Shown piece after piece: positions 25,173-34,883 of a stretch of DNA of 64,000 nucleotides. Both the position numbers and the translations under genes were made by a program. Below the pieces are notes generated by a model. The model did not search any database. It saw only the letters and a list, made by a program, of their open reading frames with translations, and had not been told where the DNA came from. The stretch is from Mesorhizobium sp. M1C.F.Ca.ET.210.01.1.1 (lineage in GTDB: Bacteria; Pseudomonadota; Alphaproteobacteria; Rhizobiales; Rhizobiaceae): assembly GCF_004791585.1 (NCBI RefSeq), contig NZ_SRUU01000005.1, positions 31,236 to 95,235 on the forward strand, written 5' to 3'. Positions within the stretch are counted from its first letter, which is position 1, and every line of letters begins with the position of its first letter.

Positions 25173-26171
25173 TTGCCGAACCTTACTGCTCCTGTTGAAC
25201 GGCCGGTCATGGGCGATCCCGTTCAGGGCGGTCGGCAGTTCGGCTTCCTGCTGGTCGACAAGTTCTCGATGTTCTCGCTGGCCGCGGCGATCGACTGTTT
25301 CCGCTCGGCCAACCGTCTGCTCGGCCGCGATTTCTACGGCTGGACGACGATATCGGCGGATGGCGACGCGGTCATGGCCTCCAATGGCTTGCCGCTGAAG
25401 ATAGACTATTCCGTCGCCGATATGCCGCCGGTCGACATCCTGTTCGTGTCGGTCGGGCTCACCACCGAATTCCCCGGCAAGAGCAAGGTGCTGGCCGCGC
25501 TGCGCAGCTGGGGCCGGCGCGGCAACGCGCTCGGCGCGCTGTCGGTCGGCTCCTACCTGCTCGCCGAGGCCGGGCAGCTCGACGGTTACCGCTGCACCAT
25601 CCACTGGGAAAACCGCGCCGGCTTCATGGAGCGGTTCCCCGACATCAACTGCACCGGCAACGTCTTCGAGATCGACCGCAAGCGCTACACCTGCGCCGGC
25701 GGCACCACCTCGATCGACCTGATGCTGGAGATCGTGCGCGGCGATTTCGGGTCCAACCTCGCCAATGGCGTCGCCAACCAGTTCCAGCACGAGCGCATCC
25801 GCTCGGCCGGCGACCGCCAGCGCGTCGGTCCCGAGCGCGATCTCACCGGCAAGTCGGAGAAGCTCAGGCGCATCGTCGAGCTGATGGCCGACCATCTCGA
25901 CGAGCCGTTGTCGGCGGTGCAGCTGGCCAAGTCGGCGGGCCTGTCGGTGCGCCAGGTCGAACGCCTGTTCCTGCGCCACCTCAGCGTGACGCCGGGCCGC
26001 TATTACATGCGGCTCAGGCTCGAGCGCGCGCGCGAATTGCTGCGCCAGACCAACATGCCGATCCTGGACGTGGCGATCGCCACCGGCTTCACCTCGCACT
26101 CCTATTTCGCGCAAAGCTACCGGCTGCAGTTCGGCCGTCCGCCGTCGGAAGAGCGCCGCACCACCTACTGA
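25173..26171 (+). CDS. GlxA-family transcriptional regulator (DJ-1/PfpI domain plus AraC HTH)
   Basis: 332 aa from TTG 25173; ATG 25209 (MGDPVQGG) is an alternative start and neither has a good ribosome site. Residues ~20-200 form an amidase-like DJ-1/PfpI domain lacking the usual nucleophilic Cys: the elbow reads ALSVGSYLLAEAG. The C-terminal ~100 residues are an AraC double helix-turn-helix (DEPLSAVQLAKSAGLSVRQV, then ILDVAIATGFTSHSYFAQSY). Relatives such as GbdR regulate betaine, carnitine or arginine use. The ligand and targets here are not indicated by neighbours. Confidence 0.85.
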   Translation: MPNLTAPVERPVMGDPVQGGRQFGFLLVDKFSMFSLAAAIDCFRSANRLLGRDFYGWTTISADGDAVMASNGLPLKIDYSVADMPPVDILFVSVGLTTEFPGKSKVLAALRSWGRRGNALGALSVGSYLLAEAGQLDGYRCTIHWENRAGFMERFPDINCTGNVFEIDRKRYTCAGGTTSIDLMLEIVRGDFGSNLANGVANQFQHERIRSAGDRQRVGPERDLTGKSEKLRRIVELMADHLDEPLSAVQLAKSAGLSVRQVERLFLRHLSVTPGRYYMRLRLERARELLRQTNMPILDVAIATGFTSHSYFAQSYRLQFGRPPSEERRTTY

Positions 26172-26259
26172 GTGTCTTTGCGGGCTGTCGGGCTTGTCTC
26201 CAAAGCCGGCCTCAAATAGCTTTCCCGACGCGGACAGGGGGCTCACTCAGGAGATTTTC

Positions 26260-27915
26260 ATGGCGGGACTGGCACGGAGCGTCGCTGCGGCGATCCTCCT
26301 TTTGTCGATGACCACCCTTGGCTTTGCCGCCAACAAGGTCATCATCATTCTCGATGCATCGGGCTCCATGTGGGCCCAGATCGACGGCAAGCCCAAGCTC
26401 GAGATCGCGCGCGAATCGCTGCGCACGGTGCTGCAGTCGGTTCCGGCCGACGACGAGATCGGCTTCATGGCCTACGGCCATCGCACCAAGGGCAGCTGCG
26501 ACGACATCGAGCTGATCGTGCCGCCGCAGGCGGGTTCGGCGAGCGCGATTTCGGCCGCCGCCGACAGCATGAAATTCCTCGGCAAGACGCCGTTGACGGC
26601 TGCCGTCAAGCAGGCGGCGGAAGCGCTCAAATACACCGAGGACAAGGCCACCGTCGTCCTTATTACCGACGGCCTCGAGACCTGCGGCGGCGATCCTTGC
26701 GCGCTTGGCAAGGAGCTCAAGGAAACCGGCGTCGACTTCACTGCCGACGTGGTCGGCTTCGGCTTGACCGCCGACGAAGGCAAGCAGATCGCCTGCCTCG
26801 CCGAAAACACCGGCGGCAAATACATCCAGGCCTCCGACGAAAAGGCGTTGCAGCAAGCGCTGGTCGAGACCGTCGCGGCGCCGGCTCCCGCGCCCGAGCC
26901 AGCTCCCGCCCCCGCCCCCGCGCCCGAACCCGCCAAGCCCGAATTCAATTTCGTGCCGAGCGTGGTCATGGCCGAGGGTGGCGATCCGATCACCGACGGC
27001 AATGCCTGGGAGATCTATAAAGCCGCGGCCGACGGCTCGCGCGGCGATCAGGTCATGACCGAGTATGGCGAGCTCAAGACCAACCTCGAGCCGGGCGACT
27101 ACATCGTCGTCGGCCGCGACGACGAGGCAAGGAGCGAGCAGAAGATCAGAATAGAGGCCGGCCAGGTCTACAAGCCGCTGTTCACGCTGAACGGAGGCAC
27201 GCTGGTTATCCATCCGCACGCGAGCCAGGGCTCGGAGCTCAGCGGCGAGGCGCGTGTCGACTTCGCCTATCCCGGCGGCAACACCACCCACTATGGCGAC
27301 GCCAAGGCGACGGTGCCGGCAGGCGAGCAGAAGGTGACGGTGCAGATCGGCGCCGGCACGGTGACCGAGACCATCCAGCTCGCCGCCGGGCAGACAGTCG
27401 AGAAAGACGTCGTCGTCGGCGTCGGCCATGCCGTGCTCAACGCCTACTACACGCCGGGTGGCGACAAGGCCGACAATTCCGGCATCGGCTTCGAGATCGT
27501 CAAGGCGAAGAAGAAGATCGACGGTTCCCGAGAAAGCGTCGAGCACTCCTATGGTCCGGACAGCAAGTTCTGGCTTCCGCCGGATGACTATGTCGCGCTC
27601 ACGACATTCGATATCGCCGTCGTCGAGCAGCCCTTCAGCATCAAGGCCGGCGACAATCAGGACATCAAGGTCACGCTCGATGCCGGCGTGCTGGCGATGT
27701 CGGCGCCCGGCGCCTACTCAATCGAGGTGTTCTCGTCGAAGAAGGACATCGAAGGCAAGCGCAAGTCGCTTGGGCTAAGCTATGGCGACAGCTGGCAGCA
27801 GACGATCCCAGCCGGCGACTATGTGGTCGTGCGCCACGCCTCCGACCAGGGCCAGGACAAGGAAATGCCCGTGACGATCAAGGCCGGCGAGCGAACCGAG
27901 ATCACCGTTCAGTAG
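26260..27915 (+). CDS. Secreted von Willebrand factor A domain protein
   Basis: 551 aa from ATG 26260 (AGGAG 7 bases upstream). The signal peptide is [17 protein letters not shown]. The VWA domain (~24-205) has the MIDAS motif DASGSMW and the follow-on metal-site residues TPLTAA and [14 protein letters not shown] Pro/Ala-rich linker (~208-228) leads to about three repeated beta-rich modules ending AGDYVVVRH or GDYIVVG, which look like carboxypeptidase-regulatory-like domains. It is probably periplasmic and binds a protein or carbohydrate partner through a metal. A strong terminator follows. The partner is unknown. Confidence 0.83.
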   Translation: MAGLARSVAAAILLLSMTTLGFAANKVIIILDASGSMWAQIDGKPKLEIARESLRTVLQSVPADDEIGFMAYGHRTKGSCDDIELIVPPQAGSASAISAAADSMKFLGKTPLTAAVKQAAEALKYTEDKATVVLITDGLETCGGDPCALGKELKETGVDFTADVVGFGLTADEGKQIACLAENTGGKYIQASDEKALQQALVETVAAPAPAPEPAPAPAPAPEPAKPEFNFVPSVVMAEGGDPITDGNAWEIYKAAADGSRGDQVMTEYGELKTNLEPGDYIVVGRDDEARSEQKIRIEAGQVYKPLFTLNGGTLVIHPHASQGSELSGEARVDFAYPGGNTTHYGDAKATVPAGEQKVTVQIGAGTVTETIQLAAGQTVEKDVVVGVGHAVLNAYYTPGGDKADNSGIGFEIVKAKKKIDGSRESVEHSYGPDSKFWLPPDDYVALTTFDIAVVEQPFSIKAGDNQDIKVTLDAGVLAMSAPGAYSIEVFSSKKDIEGKRKSLGLSYGDSWQQTIPAGDYVVVRHASDQGQDKEMPVTIKAGERTEITVQ

Positions 27916-27934
27916 GGTCACTTTGCCGGAATGC

Positions 27935-27962
27935 AAAAAAGGGCGGCCAAGCCGCCCTTTTT
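27935..27962. terminator. Rho-independent terminator between the VWA gene and edd
   Basis: A-run, GGGCGGC (27941-27947), CAA loop, GCCGCCC (27951-27957), then T-run. The flanking A and T runs make it work in both directions, serving the convergent VWA and edd genes. Confidence 0.93.
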
Positions 27963-27976
27963 CATGGATGGCTGGC

Positions 27977-29800
27977 TCACGCGTTTGCGAAGGCGGCGGC
28001 GCCATGGTCGGCGCGGCCGACCAGTTGCCGGAAGCCGGCGAACAGCTCGCGGCCGAAGCCGAACTCGTTGCCGATGAGGTCGGCTTCCGCCGTGCGGCGC
28101 AGCGCGAATTCAGTCCCCGGCACCAGCACCTCCAGCGTGCCGGCGTCGGCGTCGAGGCGGACGATGTCGCCGTCATGGATCCTGGCGATCGGTCCGTCCT
28201 CGACCGCCTCCGGCGTCACATGGATCGCCGCCGGCACCTTGCCGGAGGCGCCCGACATGCGCCCGTCCGTCACCAGCGCGACGCGCTGGCCGCGGTCCTG
28301 CAGGATGCCGAGCACGGTGGTCAGCTTGTGCAGCTCCGGCATGCCGTTGGCCTTCGGTCCCTGGAAGCGGATGACGGCGACGAAGTCGCCGGTGAGCGTG
28401 CCGGCCTTGAAGGCGTCGTTCAGGCCTTGCTGGCTGTCGAACACCTTGGCCGGCGCCTCGATGACCCGCCGCTCGGGCTTGACGGCCGAGGTCTTGATGA
28501 CGGCATGGCCGAGATTGCCGGCAAGCACCTTCAAGCCACCGGTCGGCTGGAACGCCTTCTTGAATGGCGCCAGCACCTTCTCGTCGCCGCTCTCCTGCGG
28601 CGCCGCTTCGCGCACCACGCTGCCGTCGGCGCCGAGCCTTGCTTCGACGGCATAGGGCCGCAGGCCTTCGCCCCACACCGTCTGCACGTCCTCGTGCAGG
28701 ATGCCCTCGTCGAGCAGTTCACGGATCAGGAAGCCGAGCCCACCGGCGGCATGAAAATGATTCACGTCGGCCAGCCCGTTGGGATAGACGCGCGCCAGCA
28801 GCGGCACAGCTTCCGAAAGGTCGGAAATGTCCTGCCAGGTGAGCGAAATGCCGGCCGCTGCGGCCATCGCGATCAGGTGGATGGTGTGGTTGGTCGAGCC
28901 GCCGGTGGCGTGCAGGCCGACCACGCCGTTGACGATCGAGCGCTCGTCGATCATGCGGCCCACCGGCGTGTAGGCATTGCCGAGCGCGGTGATCGCTAGC
29001 GCCCGCTTCGCCGCTTCCCTGGTCAGCGCGTCGCGCAGCGGCGTGCCTGGGTTGACGAAGGAAGCGCCGGGCGTGTGCAGGCCCATGATCTCCATCAGCA
29101 TCTGGTTGGAGTTGGCGGTGCCATAGAAGGTGCAGGTGCCCGGCCCGTGATAGGATTTGGACTCCGCCTCGAGCAGCTCGGCGCGACCTGCCTTGCCCTC
29201 GGCATAGAGCTGGCGGACCTTGGCCTTCTCGTCGTTCGGCAGGCCCGACGTCATCGGCCCGGCCGGGATGAAGACAGCCGGCAGGTGGCCGAAGGTGAGT
29301 GCTGCGATCACCAGCCCCGGCACGATCTTGTCGCAGACGCCGAGGAAGACGGCGGCGTCGAACATGTTGTGCGAGAGCCCGATCGCGGCCGCCATGGCGA
29401 TCACGTCGCGCGAGAACAGCGACAGTTCCATGCCCGGTTGGCCTTGGGTAACCCCGTCGCACATCGCCGGCACGCCGCCGGCGACCTGGGCGATGCCGCC
29501 GGCCTCGCGCGCCGCTTCCTTGATCAGCGCCGGAAAGGTCTCGAACGGCTGATGCGCCGAAAGCATGTCGTTGTAGGAGGTGATGATGCCGAGGTTCGGC
29601 ACGCGGTCGCCGCCGAGCGCGACCTTCTCCGACGGGCTGCAAACGGCAAAGCCGTGTGCCAGGTTGCCGCAGGAGAGCACCGCGCGGTTGGCGGCGCGGC
29701 CGGATGCCTCCGCGATGCGGTCGAGATAGGCTTCGCGGCCGGCCTTCGAGCGTTGGCGGATGCGTTCCGTGATGGCTTCGATGTCGCGTCTGGCTGTCAT
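27977..29800 (-). CDS. edd: 6-phosphogluconate dehydratase
   Basis: 607 aa, normal length. It converts 6-phosphogluconate to 2-keto-3-deoxy-6-phosphogluconate, the signature step of the Entner-Doudoroff pathway. It belongs to the IlvD/Edd family with Fe-S cysteines; [29 protein letters not shown] and [12 protein letters not shown] contain the expected cysteines, and [19 protein letters not shown] is the C-terminal signature. It is the last gene of zwf-pgl-edd, 64 bases after pgl, with a hairpin in that spacer. No eda is seen. Confidence 0.97.
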   Translation of the reverse strand: MTARRDIEAITERIRQRSKAGREAYLDRIAEASGRAANRAVLSCGNLAHGFAVCSPSEKVALGGDRVPNLGIITSYNDMLSAHQPFETFPALIKEAAREAGGIAQVAGGVPAMCDGVTQGQPGMELSLFSRDVIAMAAAIGLSHNMFDAAVFLGVCDKIVPGLVIAALTFGHLPAVFIPAGPMTSGLPNDEKAKVRQLYAEGKAGRAELLEAESKSYHGPGTCTFYGTANSNQMLMEIMGLHTPGASFVNPGTPLRDALTREAAKRALAITALGNAYTPVGRMIDERSIVNGVVGLHATGGSTNHTIHLIAMAAAAGISLTWQDISDLSEAVPLLARVYPNGLADVNHFHAAGGLGFLIRELLDEGILHEDVQTVWGEGLRPYAVEARLGADGSVVREAAPQESGDEKVLAPFKKAFQPTGGLKVLAGNLGHAVIKTSAVKPERRVIEAPAKVFDSQQGLNDAFKAGTLTGDFVAVIRFQGPKANGMPELHKLTTVLGILQDRGQRVALVTDGRMSGASGKVPAAIHVTPEAVEDGPIARIHDGDIVRLDADAGTLEVLVPGTEFALRRTAEADLIGNEFGFGRELFAGFRQLVGRADHGAAAFANA

Positions 29801-29814
29801 GGCTGGTCCTTTCG

Positions 29815-29850
29815 AGCCCCGGAAAACCTCCTCCCACAGCCTCCGGGGCT
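29815..29850 (-). promoter_or_regulatory. Hairpin in the pgl-edd spacer presenting a GGGAGGAGG loop
   Basis: In the mRNA, AGCCCCGG and CCGGGGCT form a perfect 8-bp stem around a 20-base loop that contains GGGAGGAGG (29827-29835). The loop is the exact complement of the CCTCCTCCC loops of the sRNA at 57193. It lies 15 bases before the edd start, and AAAGGA between the hairpin and the ATG can serve as the ribosome site. Confidence 0.65.
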
Positions 29851-29864
29851 GCTCCTTCGTGAAA

Positions 29865-30587
29865 TCAGGGTGCCCAGAACACCTCTACCGGTATGGGCGC
29901 TGCCTCGAGCACCTTGCGGATGGGCTTTTTCGTGTCTGCTTCTGCTTCCATCGCGCCGTCGAAGGCGATGCGCTTGTCCTCGCCTTCGATGTGGAGCGCG
30001 ATGAAGCCGGCGGCAATGATCCGCGCCATCGACAGCGTCAGCCGCGGTTCGCCGCCGCTCGGCGCATGCACGGGCAGCACGATCCGCTGCGAGGACGGGT
30101 CGAGCAAAACGGCAAGATTGCCGGCATCGGGAAAGAAGGAGGCCGTATGGCCGTCGGCGCCCATGCCGAGCACCACCACGTCCAGCGGCCAGGCCAGTGA
30201 TTGCAGGGCATCGCTGTCGGAAGCGGCGGCGGCCTCGATGCTCGCCGCCTCATGGTAGAGCGGCACGAAGCGCGCCGCCGCGGCCTTGTTCTGTAGCAGG
30301 TTGGCGGCCACCAGCCCGGCATTCGAGCGCGGCGAGGTGGGCGGTACGAAACGCTCGTCGACCAGCGTCACCGTGACCTTGTCCCAGGCGATCGGTATGG
30401 CTGAGAGCGCGGCGAAGAACTTCGCCGGTGTCGTGCCGCCGGATACGGCGAGCAGCGCCGTGTCGCGCTCGGCGATCGCTTTTGTCAACCGCGCGGCGAC
30501 GTGGCCAGCAAGGGCCGCTGCCAGCTCCTGGCGGTCGGCAAAGCCGTTCCAGGCGTAGGCGGCGCCGCTCAATTGCTCTCGTGCCAT
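29865..30587 (-). CDS. pgl: 6-phosphogluconolactonase
   Basis: 240 aa (DevB-type, usual length). It hydrolyses 6-phosphogluconolactone made by Zwf. Family motifs are [37 protein letters not shown] and [20 protein letters not shown]. The start overlaps the end of zwf by 19 bases, consistent with translational coupling in the zwf-pgl-edd operon. Confidence 0.96.
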   Translation of the reverse strand: MAREQLSGAAYAWNGFADRQELAAALAGHVAARLTKAIAERDTALLAVSGGTTPAKFFAALSAIPIAWDKVTVTLVDERFVPPTSPRSNAGLVAANLLQNKAAAARFVPLYHEAASIEAAAASDSDALQSLAWPLDVVVLGMGADGHTASFFPDAGNLAVLLDPSSQRIVLPVHAPSGGEPRLTLSMARIIAAGFIALHIEGEDKRIAFDGAMEAEADTKKPIRKVLEAAPIPVEVFWAP

Positions 30588-32038
30588 GTCCGTCCGTCAC
30601 GTTCGATGAGCGCGATAGAGGCCGAGGGCCCCCAGGTGCCGGCCGTGTAGCCCTGCGCTTCCTGCCTAGCGCTTTCCCAGGCGTTCTGGATCGGGTCGAT
30701 CCATTTCCACGCCGCCTCGACCTCGTCGCGGCGCATGAATAGCGTCTGGTTGCCGCGCACCACATCCATGATCAGCCGCTCATAGGCGTCCGGTGCCCGG
30801 CCTTGGAACGACTGCGCGAAGCTCATGTCGAGCGAGATCTGGCGCAGCCGCATGCCGCCGGGCCCCGGATCCTTGATCATGATGTATTGCTTGACTCCCT
30901 CGTCCGGCTGCAGGCGGATGACCAGCTGGTTGGCGAAGATCGGGCCAGCGCTGTCGCCGAAGATCGAATAGGGGATCGGCTTGAATTCGATGACGATTTC
31001 CGAAACGCGGGTCGCCAGCCGCTTGCCGGTCCTGAGATAGAAGGGAACGCCAGCCCAGCGCCAATTGCCGATCTCGGCCTTGACGGCGACGAAAGTCTCG
31101 GTGTTGCTGTCCTTGCCGAGCTCCTCGACGTAGCCTTTGACGGCTCCGCCGGCTGAGGCGCCGGCGCGATACTGGCCGCGCACGGTATGCTTGGGCGCCT
31201 CGTTGCCGTTGATGCGTTTCAGTGCCCTCAGCACCTTCAGCTTCTCGTCGCGCACGGCGTCCGCATCCATCGAGGATGGCGTTTCCATGGCGACCAGGCA
31301 AAGCAACTGCAGGATGTGGTTCTGCACCATGTCGCGCAGCGCGCCGGCCTTGTCGTAATAGGTGACACGATCCTCCAGGCCGACCGTCTCGGCCACGGTG
31401 ATCTGCACATGGTCGATATGGGCGGAATTCCACAACGGCTCGTAGAGCGCATTGGCAAAGCGAAGCGCCATCAGGTTCTGCACCGTTTCCTTGCCGAGAT
31501 AGTGATCGATGCGGAAGATCTGGCTTTCGTGGAAATCATCGCCCACCGCATCGTTGAGCGCCCGCGCCGAGGTGAGATCCCGCCCGATCGGCTTCTCCAG
31601 CACGATGCGCGAGTTCGGTGTGATCAGCTTGTGCTCTTTGAGCTGGTGCGAAATGTCGCCGAATAGGGCCGGTGCCACCGCCAGATAAAAGGCACGGATG
31701 CGGTCGCTGTCGCCGATCGCCTTCTTGAGCTTGTCGAAGCCGGCGCCGGTCGTCGCGTCAGCCGAGACGTAGGAAAGCCGCGCCAGGAAGGTCTCAAGCT
31801 CCTTGGCGTCGACGTCGGCCGGCTTCACGTGCTCGGATATCGCCTTCTTGGCGAAGGACTGAAACTCGGCGTCGGTCATTTTTGCGCGTGACGTGCCGAT
31901 GATGCGCGTCGGCTCGGAGAATTGCTGGCCGCGCTGGCGATGATAGAGCGCGGGCAGAAGCTTGCGTTCCGACAGGTCGCCGGTGCCGCCGAAGATAATG
32001 AAGTCGAATGGGTCGACGGGGATGATCTGGCTGGTCAT
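30569..32038 (-). CDS. zwf: Glucose-6-phosphate 1-dehydrogenase
   Basis: 489 aa. It oxidises glucose 6-phosphate with NADP and is the entry to the Entner-Doudoroff and oxidative pentose phosphate routes. The N-terminal nucleotide fold begins FDFIIFGGTGDLSERKLLPA; the substrate-binding signature is RIDHYLGKETVQNLMALRFAN; VAVAPALFGDIS and WRWAGVPFYLRTGKRLA are also typical. It is the first gene of the operon. A 12-bp palindrome lies about 50 bases upstream. Confidence 0.97.
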   Translation of the reverse strand: MTSQIIPVDPFDFIIFGGTGDLSERKLLPALYHRQRGQQFSEPTRIIGTSRAKMTDAEFQSFAKKAISEHVKPADVDAKELETFLARLSYVSADATTGAGFDKLKKAIGDSDRIRAFYLAVAPALFGDISHQLKEHKLITPNSRIVLEKPIGRDLTSARALNDAVGDDFHESQIFRIDHYLGKETVQNLMALRFANALYEPLWNSAHIDHVQITVAETVGLEDRVTYYDKAGALRDMVQNHILQLLCLVAMETPSSMDADAVRDEKLKVLRALKRINGNEAPKHTVRGQYRAGASAGGAVKGYVEELGKDSNTETFVAVKAEIGNWRWAGVPFYLRTGKRLATRVSEIVIEFKPIPYSIFGDSAGPIFANQLVIRLQPDEGVKQYIMIKDPGPGGMRLRQISLDMSFAQSFQGRAPDAYERLIMDVVRGNQTLFMRRDEVEAAWKWIDPIQNAWESARQEAQGYTAGTWGPSASIALIERDGRTWHESN

Positions 32039-32090
32039 GGTCAGTCCGATTTGATGCCGGTCGCCGTAGCGTGGGCTGATATATTCTAAT

Positions 32091-32102
32091 CGATTTAAAT
32101 CG
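32091..32102. promoter_or_regulatory. Perfect 12-bp palindrome upstream of zwf
   Basis: CGATTTAAATCG is an exact palindrome centred about 58 bases before the zwf start on the minus strand. The position suits an operator for a HexR/RpiR- or LacI-type regulator of the Entner-Doudoroff operon, but no regulator gene lies nearby. Function is inferred. Confidence 0.4.
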
Positions 32103-32127
32103 TCCAGTGCCTTGGTGTCGCATCAAG

Positions 32128-32206
32128 GGCCAATCGCGGGGGCCAATCGCGGAGGATTGTATGGGTCCAGACGTGCCCCCGATACTGGCGCTTGATACTG
32201 GCGCTT
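32128..32206. repeat. Two short tandem duplications in the zwf-SDR intergenic region
   Basis: GGCCAATCGCGG occurs at 32128-32139 and 32141-32152. GATACTGGCGCTT occurs at 32181-32193 and directly again at 32194-32206. This 345-base gap (32039-32383) otherwise holds only the palindrome at 32091 and the divergent promoters. Confidence 0.75.
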
Positions 32207-32383
32207 GACACAGGTGCTCCCGGAAGGCTTGTCGGCAAGCGATGTCTTGCGGGAGCGTTCGCGACTGCAACATAGAACGTGAATGTGACGAAAGCTAAGG
32301 GAGAAATCGCGGGTGCGCCATCTGTCGCTTCCGGCGCGCGCTGCCGATGCGAATTGCGGATGATCTCAGTGAGCGGGAAAACC

Positions 32384-33130
32384 ATGCGTCTGGAAAACAA
32401 GGTTGCCATCATTACCGGCGCGGCGTCGGGCTTCGGCAAGGGCATGGCGAAGCGCTTCGCGGAAGAGGGCGCGCGCGTCGTCGTTGCCGACCTCAACGCC
32501 AAGGGCGCCGAGCGCGTGGCGCAGGAAATCGGCGACAGCGCGATCTGGACCCAGACCGACGTTTCGCTGCGCTCCGAATTTGACGAGATGGTCTATGCCG
32601 CCAAGAGCGCCTTCGGCCGTATCGACATCATGGTCAACAATGCCGGCTACACGCATCGCAACGGCGATCTGCTCGGAGTCGACGAGGAAACCTTCGACCT
32701 GATCACCGCCGTCAACATGAAGGCGATCTATCATGCCGCCCTGGCCGTTGTGCCGATCATGGATCGGCAGGGCGGCGGCGTCATCCTGACCACGGCCTCG
32801 ACGGCGGGGCTTCGCCCGCGGCCGGGCCTGACCTGGTATAACGCCTCCAAGGGGTGGGCGATCACCGCCACCAAGTCGATGGCGGTCGAACTCGCGCCGA
32901 AGAACATCCGCGTCAATTGCCTCTGCCCGGTCGCCGGCGAAACCGGCATGCTGGAGAAGTTCATGGGCGCGGACACGCCGGAGATCCGTGAGAAGTTCCG
33001 CGCCTCGATCCCGCTCGGCCGGCTCTCGACGCCGCTCGACATTGCCAATGCGGCGCTGTGGCTGGCTTCGGACGAAGCCGCCTTCGTCACCGGCGTGGCA
33101 CTGGAGGTCGACGGCGGACGCTGCATTTAG
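32384..33130 (+). CDS. Short-chain dehydrogenase/reductase (SDR)
   Basis: 248 aa from ATG 32384, with GGGAAAACC upstream and a start matching the family (MRLENKVAIITGAASGFGKG). Classical SDR features: cofactor loop TGAASGFGKG, VADLN after strand 2 (acidic residue suggests NAD), NNAG, and catalytic Ser in TTASTAG with Tyr and Lys in YNASKGW. The substrate cannot be told. It appears monocistronic. Its TAG stop is the first three bases of the RIME-like element that follows. Confidence 0.9.
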   Translation: MRLENKVAIITGAASGFGKGMAKRFAEEGARVVVADLNAKGAERVAQEIGDSAIWTQTDVSLRSEFDEMVYAAKSAFGRIDIMVNNAGYTHRNGDLLGVDEETFDLITAVNMKAIYHAALAVVPIMDRQGGGVILTTASTAGLRPRPGLTWYNASKGWAITATKSMAVELAPKNIRVNCLCPVAGETGMLEKFMGADTPEIREKFRASIPLGRLSTPLDIANAALWLASDEAAFVTGVALEVDGGRCI

Positions 33131-33207
33131 AGCAATCCGGGAAAAGCGCGAATGGCCGCCCCGGAATTGCGTAAAAACAATATCTGGAGCAATGCGCGAT
33201 TGCGTCT
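33128..33207 (+). repeat. RIME-like intergenic palindromic element
   Basis: It begins TAGAGCAATCCGGGAAAAG and contains CCCCGGAATTGCGTAAAAACAA, the wording of rhizobial RIME-type mosaic repeats. The two parts can pair (GCAATCCGGG with CCCCGGAATTGC), followed by a second small hairpin GCAAT-GCGCG-ATTGC. The SDR gene ends inside its first bases. Confidence 0.65.
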
Positions 33208-33303
33208 AACGTTGAACTCCTCCAGGCGACACACGCGGCCCGGGTTTGACTCGCCAATCCTTGGAAAGGCATAAGGGGTCGGGGTCCGGAGTTGCGGGGG
33301 GCG

Positions 33304-33628
33304 ATGAACGCCCGGCTGCGGAAGATCAACGAGATATCGTTGGCGGTTGCGCCGCTATCTGGCGCGGCGCGCGCGTGCGCGAAGCAGGGCGACCTTCATT
33401 GGCGTCACCGGCAGTTCCGGAAAATCGACGACCACGAGCTTGCTGGGCAATATCCAGGCCAGCCGTGGCTCGGTCCATACGCAGGCGCTGTTCAACACGA
33501 TGAGAGCGCTGGTCCGCACGCTCTACAAGCGCATGAAGCGCGCCGGCAATGTTGATTATGTTGTCTTCGAAGCTGGCGCCTTCGGCGTCGATTCGATCCG
33601 GCCGATGGCGCAAATAAGTGCCGTTTGA
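33304..33628 (+). pseudogene. Remnant of a Mur ligase-family gene
   Basis: The segment codes for the N-terminal ATP-binding part of a Mur ligase in two frames: MNARLRKINEISLAV from 33304, then, after a shift near 33345, RRYLARRARARSRATFIGVTGSSGKSTT and YVVFEAGAFGVDSIRPMAQ up to a stop at 33626. The P-loop GSSGKST is intact, but only ~110 of an expected ~450 residues remain. No catalytic or C-terminal domain follows. Confidence 0.65.
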
Positions 33629-33728
33629 GGAGCATCGGGATTTCGTTGCAAAGCGCAAACTTGCCCGCAAAAAGCGTCGGACGGCTGCTCGCCGGTGATG
33701 GGATCCGCTGACCGGTTTCCGATCGAGC

Positions 33729-34625
33729 TCAGCCGCCGTTCTTGACGTAGGTCTTGTAGACCCAGCCGCGCTTGCCGTTATAGACGATCTCGCACCATTT
33801 TTTGCAGCTTATCACTTGCACCGAAGTTTTAGCGGGCACAGTGAGAATGGCAGCCGCTTTCTGTTTTGGACCTGCTCGCATCGTCACCGCCCGCAGGATG
33901 CGCCCGTTGGCGGCCGCGCTTGCTTTTTCAGGGTTAGGTTTCCCCTGGTCCTCGGTTGCCGCCGACTGATCGTCGGGAGCCTGCGGCTTTGCTGCCGGGA
34001 TCGCCGCGGTCTGAGCGCCGTCCATCTTGTCTTCGGCTTTTTGCCCGATTGCCGCAGGTGTGTCGTCGGTGGGGGCGGGTGCCGCGACCTCGGACAACGC
34101 GCTGGAGGCATCGTTCCCGGCGGCGGGTTCGGCGTAAGCCGCAACGGCTGGCTTGTCGGCCTGCCGGGCCGGCGGGTTGGCAGCCGGGGCAGGCGCAGCC
34201 TCGGCCGAAGCGGGCACGGTGTCGGCGCCGGGAGCGGTCCAGCGTGGATCGTTGGGTGCCAGGGCGGGAATGGAGGCTTCGCGTTTCGCAATGGCCGGTG
34301 AAACCGCATCGGCCTTGCGCGCCGCTTGCGGCGCGGCCGCCACGGATACGTCGGCGTTCGCGACGACCGGTGTGATCTTCGTCGTCTTGACGGAGACCGC
34401 CGGGACGGCTTGCGCTGCGCCGGCAACAGCCTGCCGGTCGTTGGCGGGCAGGGCAAGCCACAGCGCCACCGCTGCCACGCCAAGCAGCGCCACGGTGCCG
34501 ACGGCCGCGATCACAAGATGCGCGTTCGACTGCAGGCCCTGCCAGAATGATGGCCGCATGTCATAGCCGAACTGTATTGAAAAGCGCTGTCGTCCCAGCG
34601 CGCCGAAACTGAAGGGCTCGTTCAC
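33729..34625 (-). CDS. Membrane-anchored SH3-domain protein
   Basis: 298 aa. A ~35-residue cytoplasmic start is followed by one membrane helix (~36-59, HLVIAAVGTVALLGVAAVAL), a long low-complexity Ala/Pro/Asp-rich stretch (~60-235), and a bacterial SH3 domain at the C-terminus (ILRAVTMRAGPKQKAAAIL, then CKKWCEIVYNGKRGWVYKTY). Such SH3_3 domains often bind peptidoglycan or other envelope components in the periplasm. It stands alone between the Mur remnant and the puuB-like gene. Confidence 0.8.
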   Translation of the reverse strand: MNEPFSFGALGRQRFSIQFGYDMRPSFWQGLQSNAHLVIAAVGTVALLGVAAVALWLALPANDRQAVAGAAQAVPAVSVKTTKITPVVANADVSVAAAPQAARKADAVSPAIAKREASIPALAPNDPRWTAPGADTVPASAEAAPAPAANPPARQADKPAVAAYAEPAAGNDASSALSEVAAPAPTDDTPAAIGQKAEDKMDGAQTAAIPAAKPQAPDDQSAATEDQGKPNPEKASAAANGRILRAVTMRAGPKQKAAAILTVPAKTSVQVISCKKWCEIVYNGKRGWVYKTYVKNGG

Positions 34626-34883
34626 TCAGACCACCTCCAACAACCGGGCCGACGTTCTTTCGATCTTGCCGCAAACAGTTGGCGGCTGGCGTCGGTCCCG
34701 AAATTCCAGCGGGCAGGCCCGCGCAAATCCCCGTTTTATCGCCCAGAACTAGCATCTCTTCCCGCCGATTGTGGCATGAGTGCGCCTTTTTGTGAAATTT
34801 CCTGCATTTGTTAAGGATTCTGCAACACGCCGCAGATGGAGCGCCCTCCATCGAATCAAGCACTTCCACCGAAATGCTCGACG

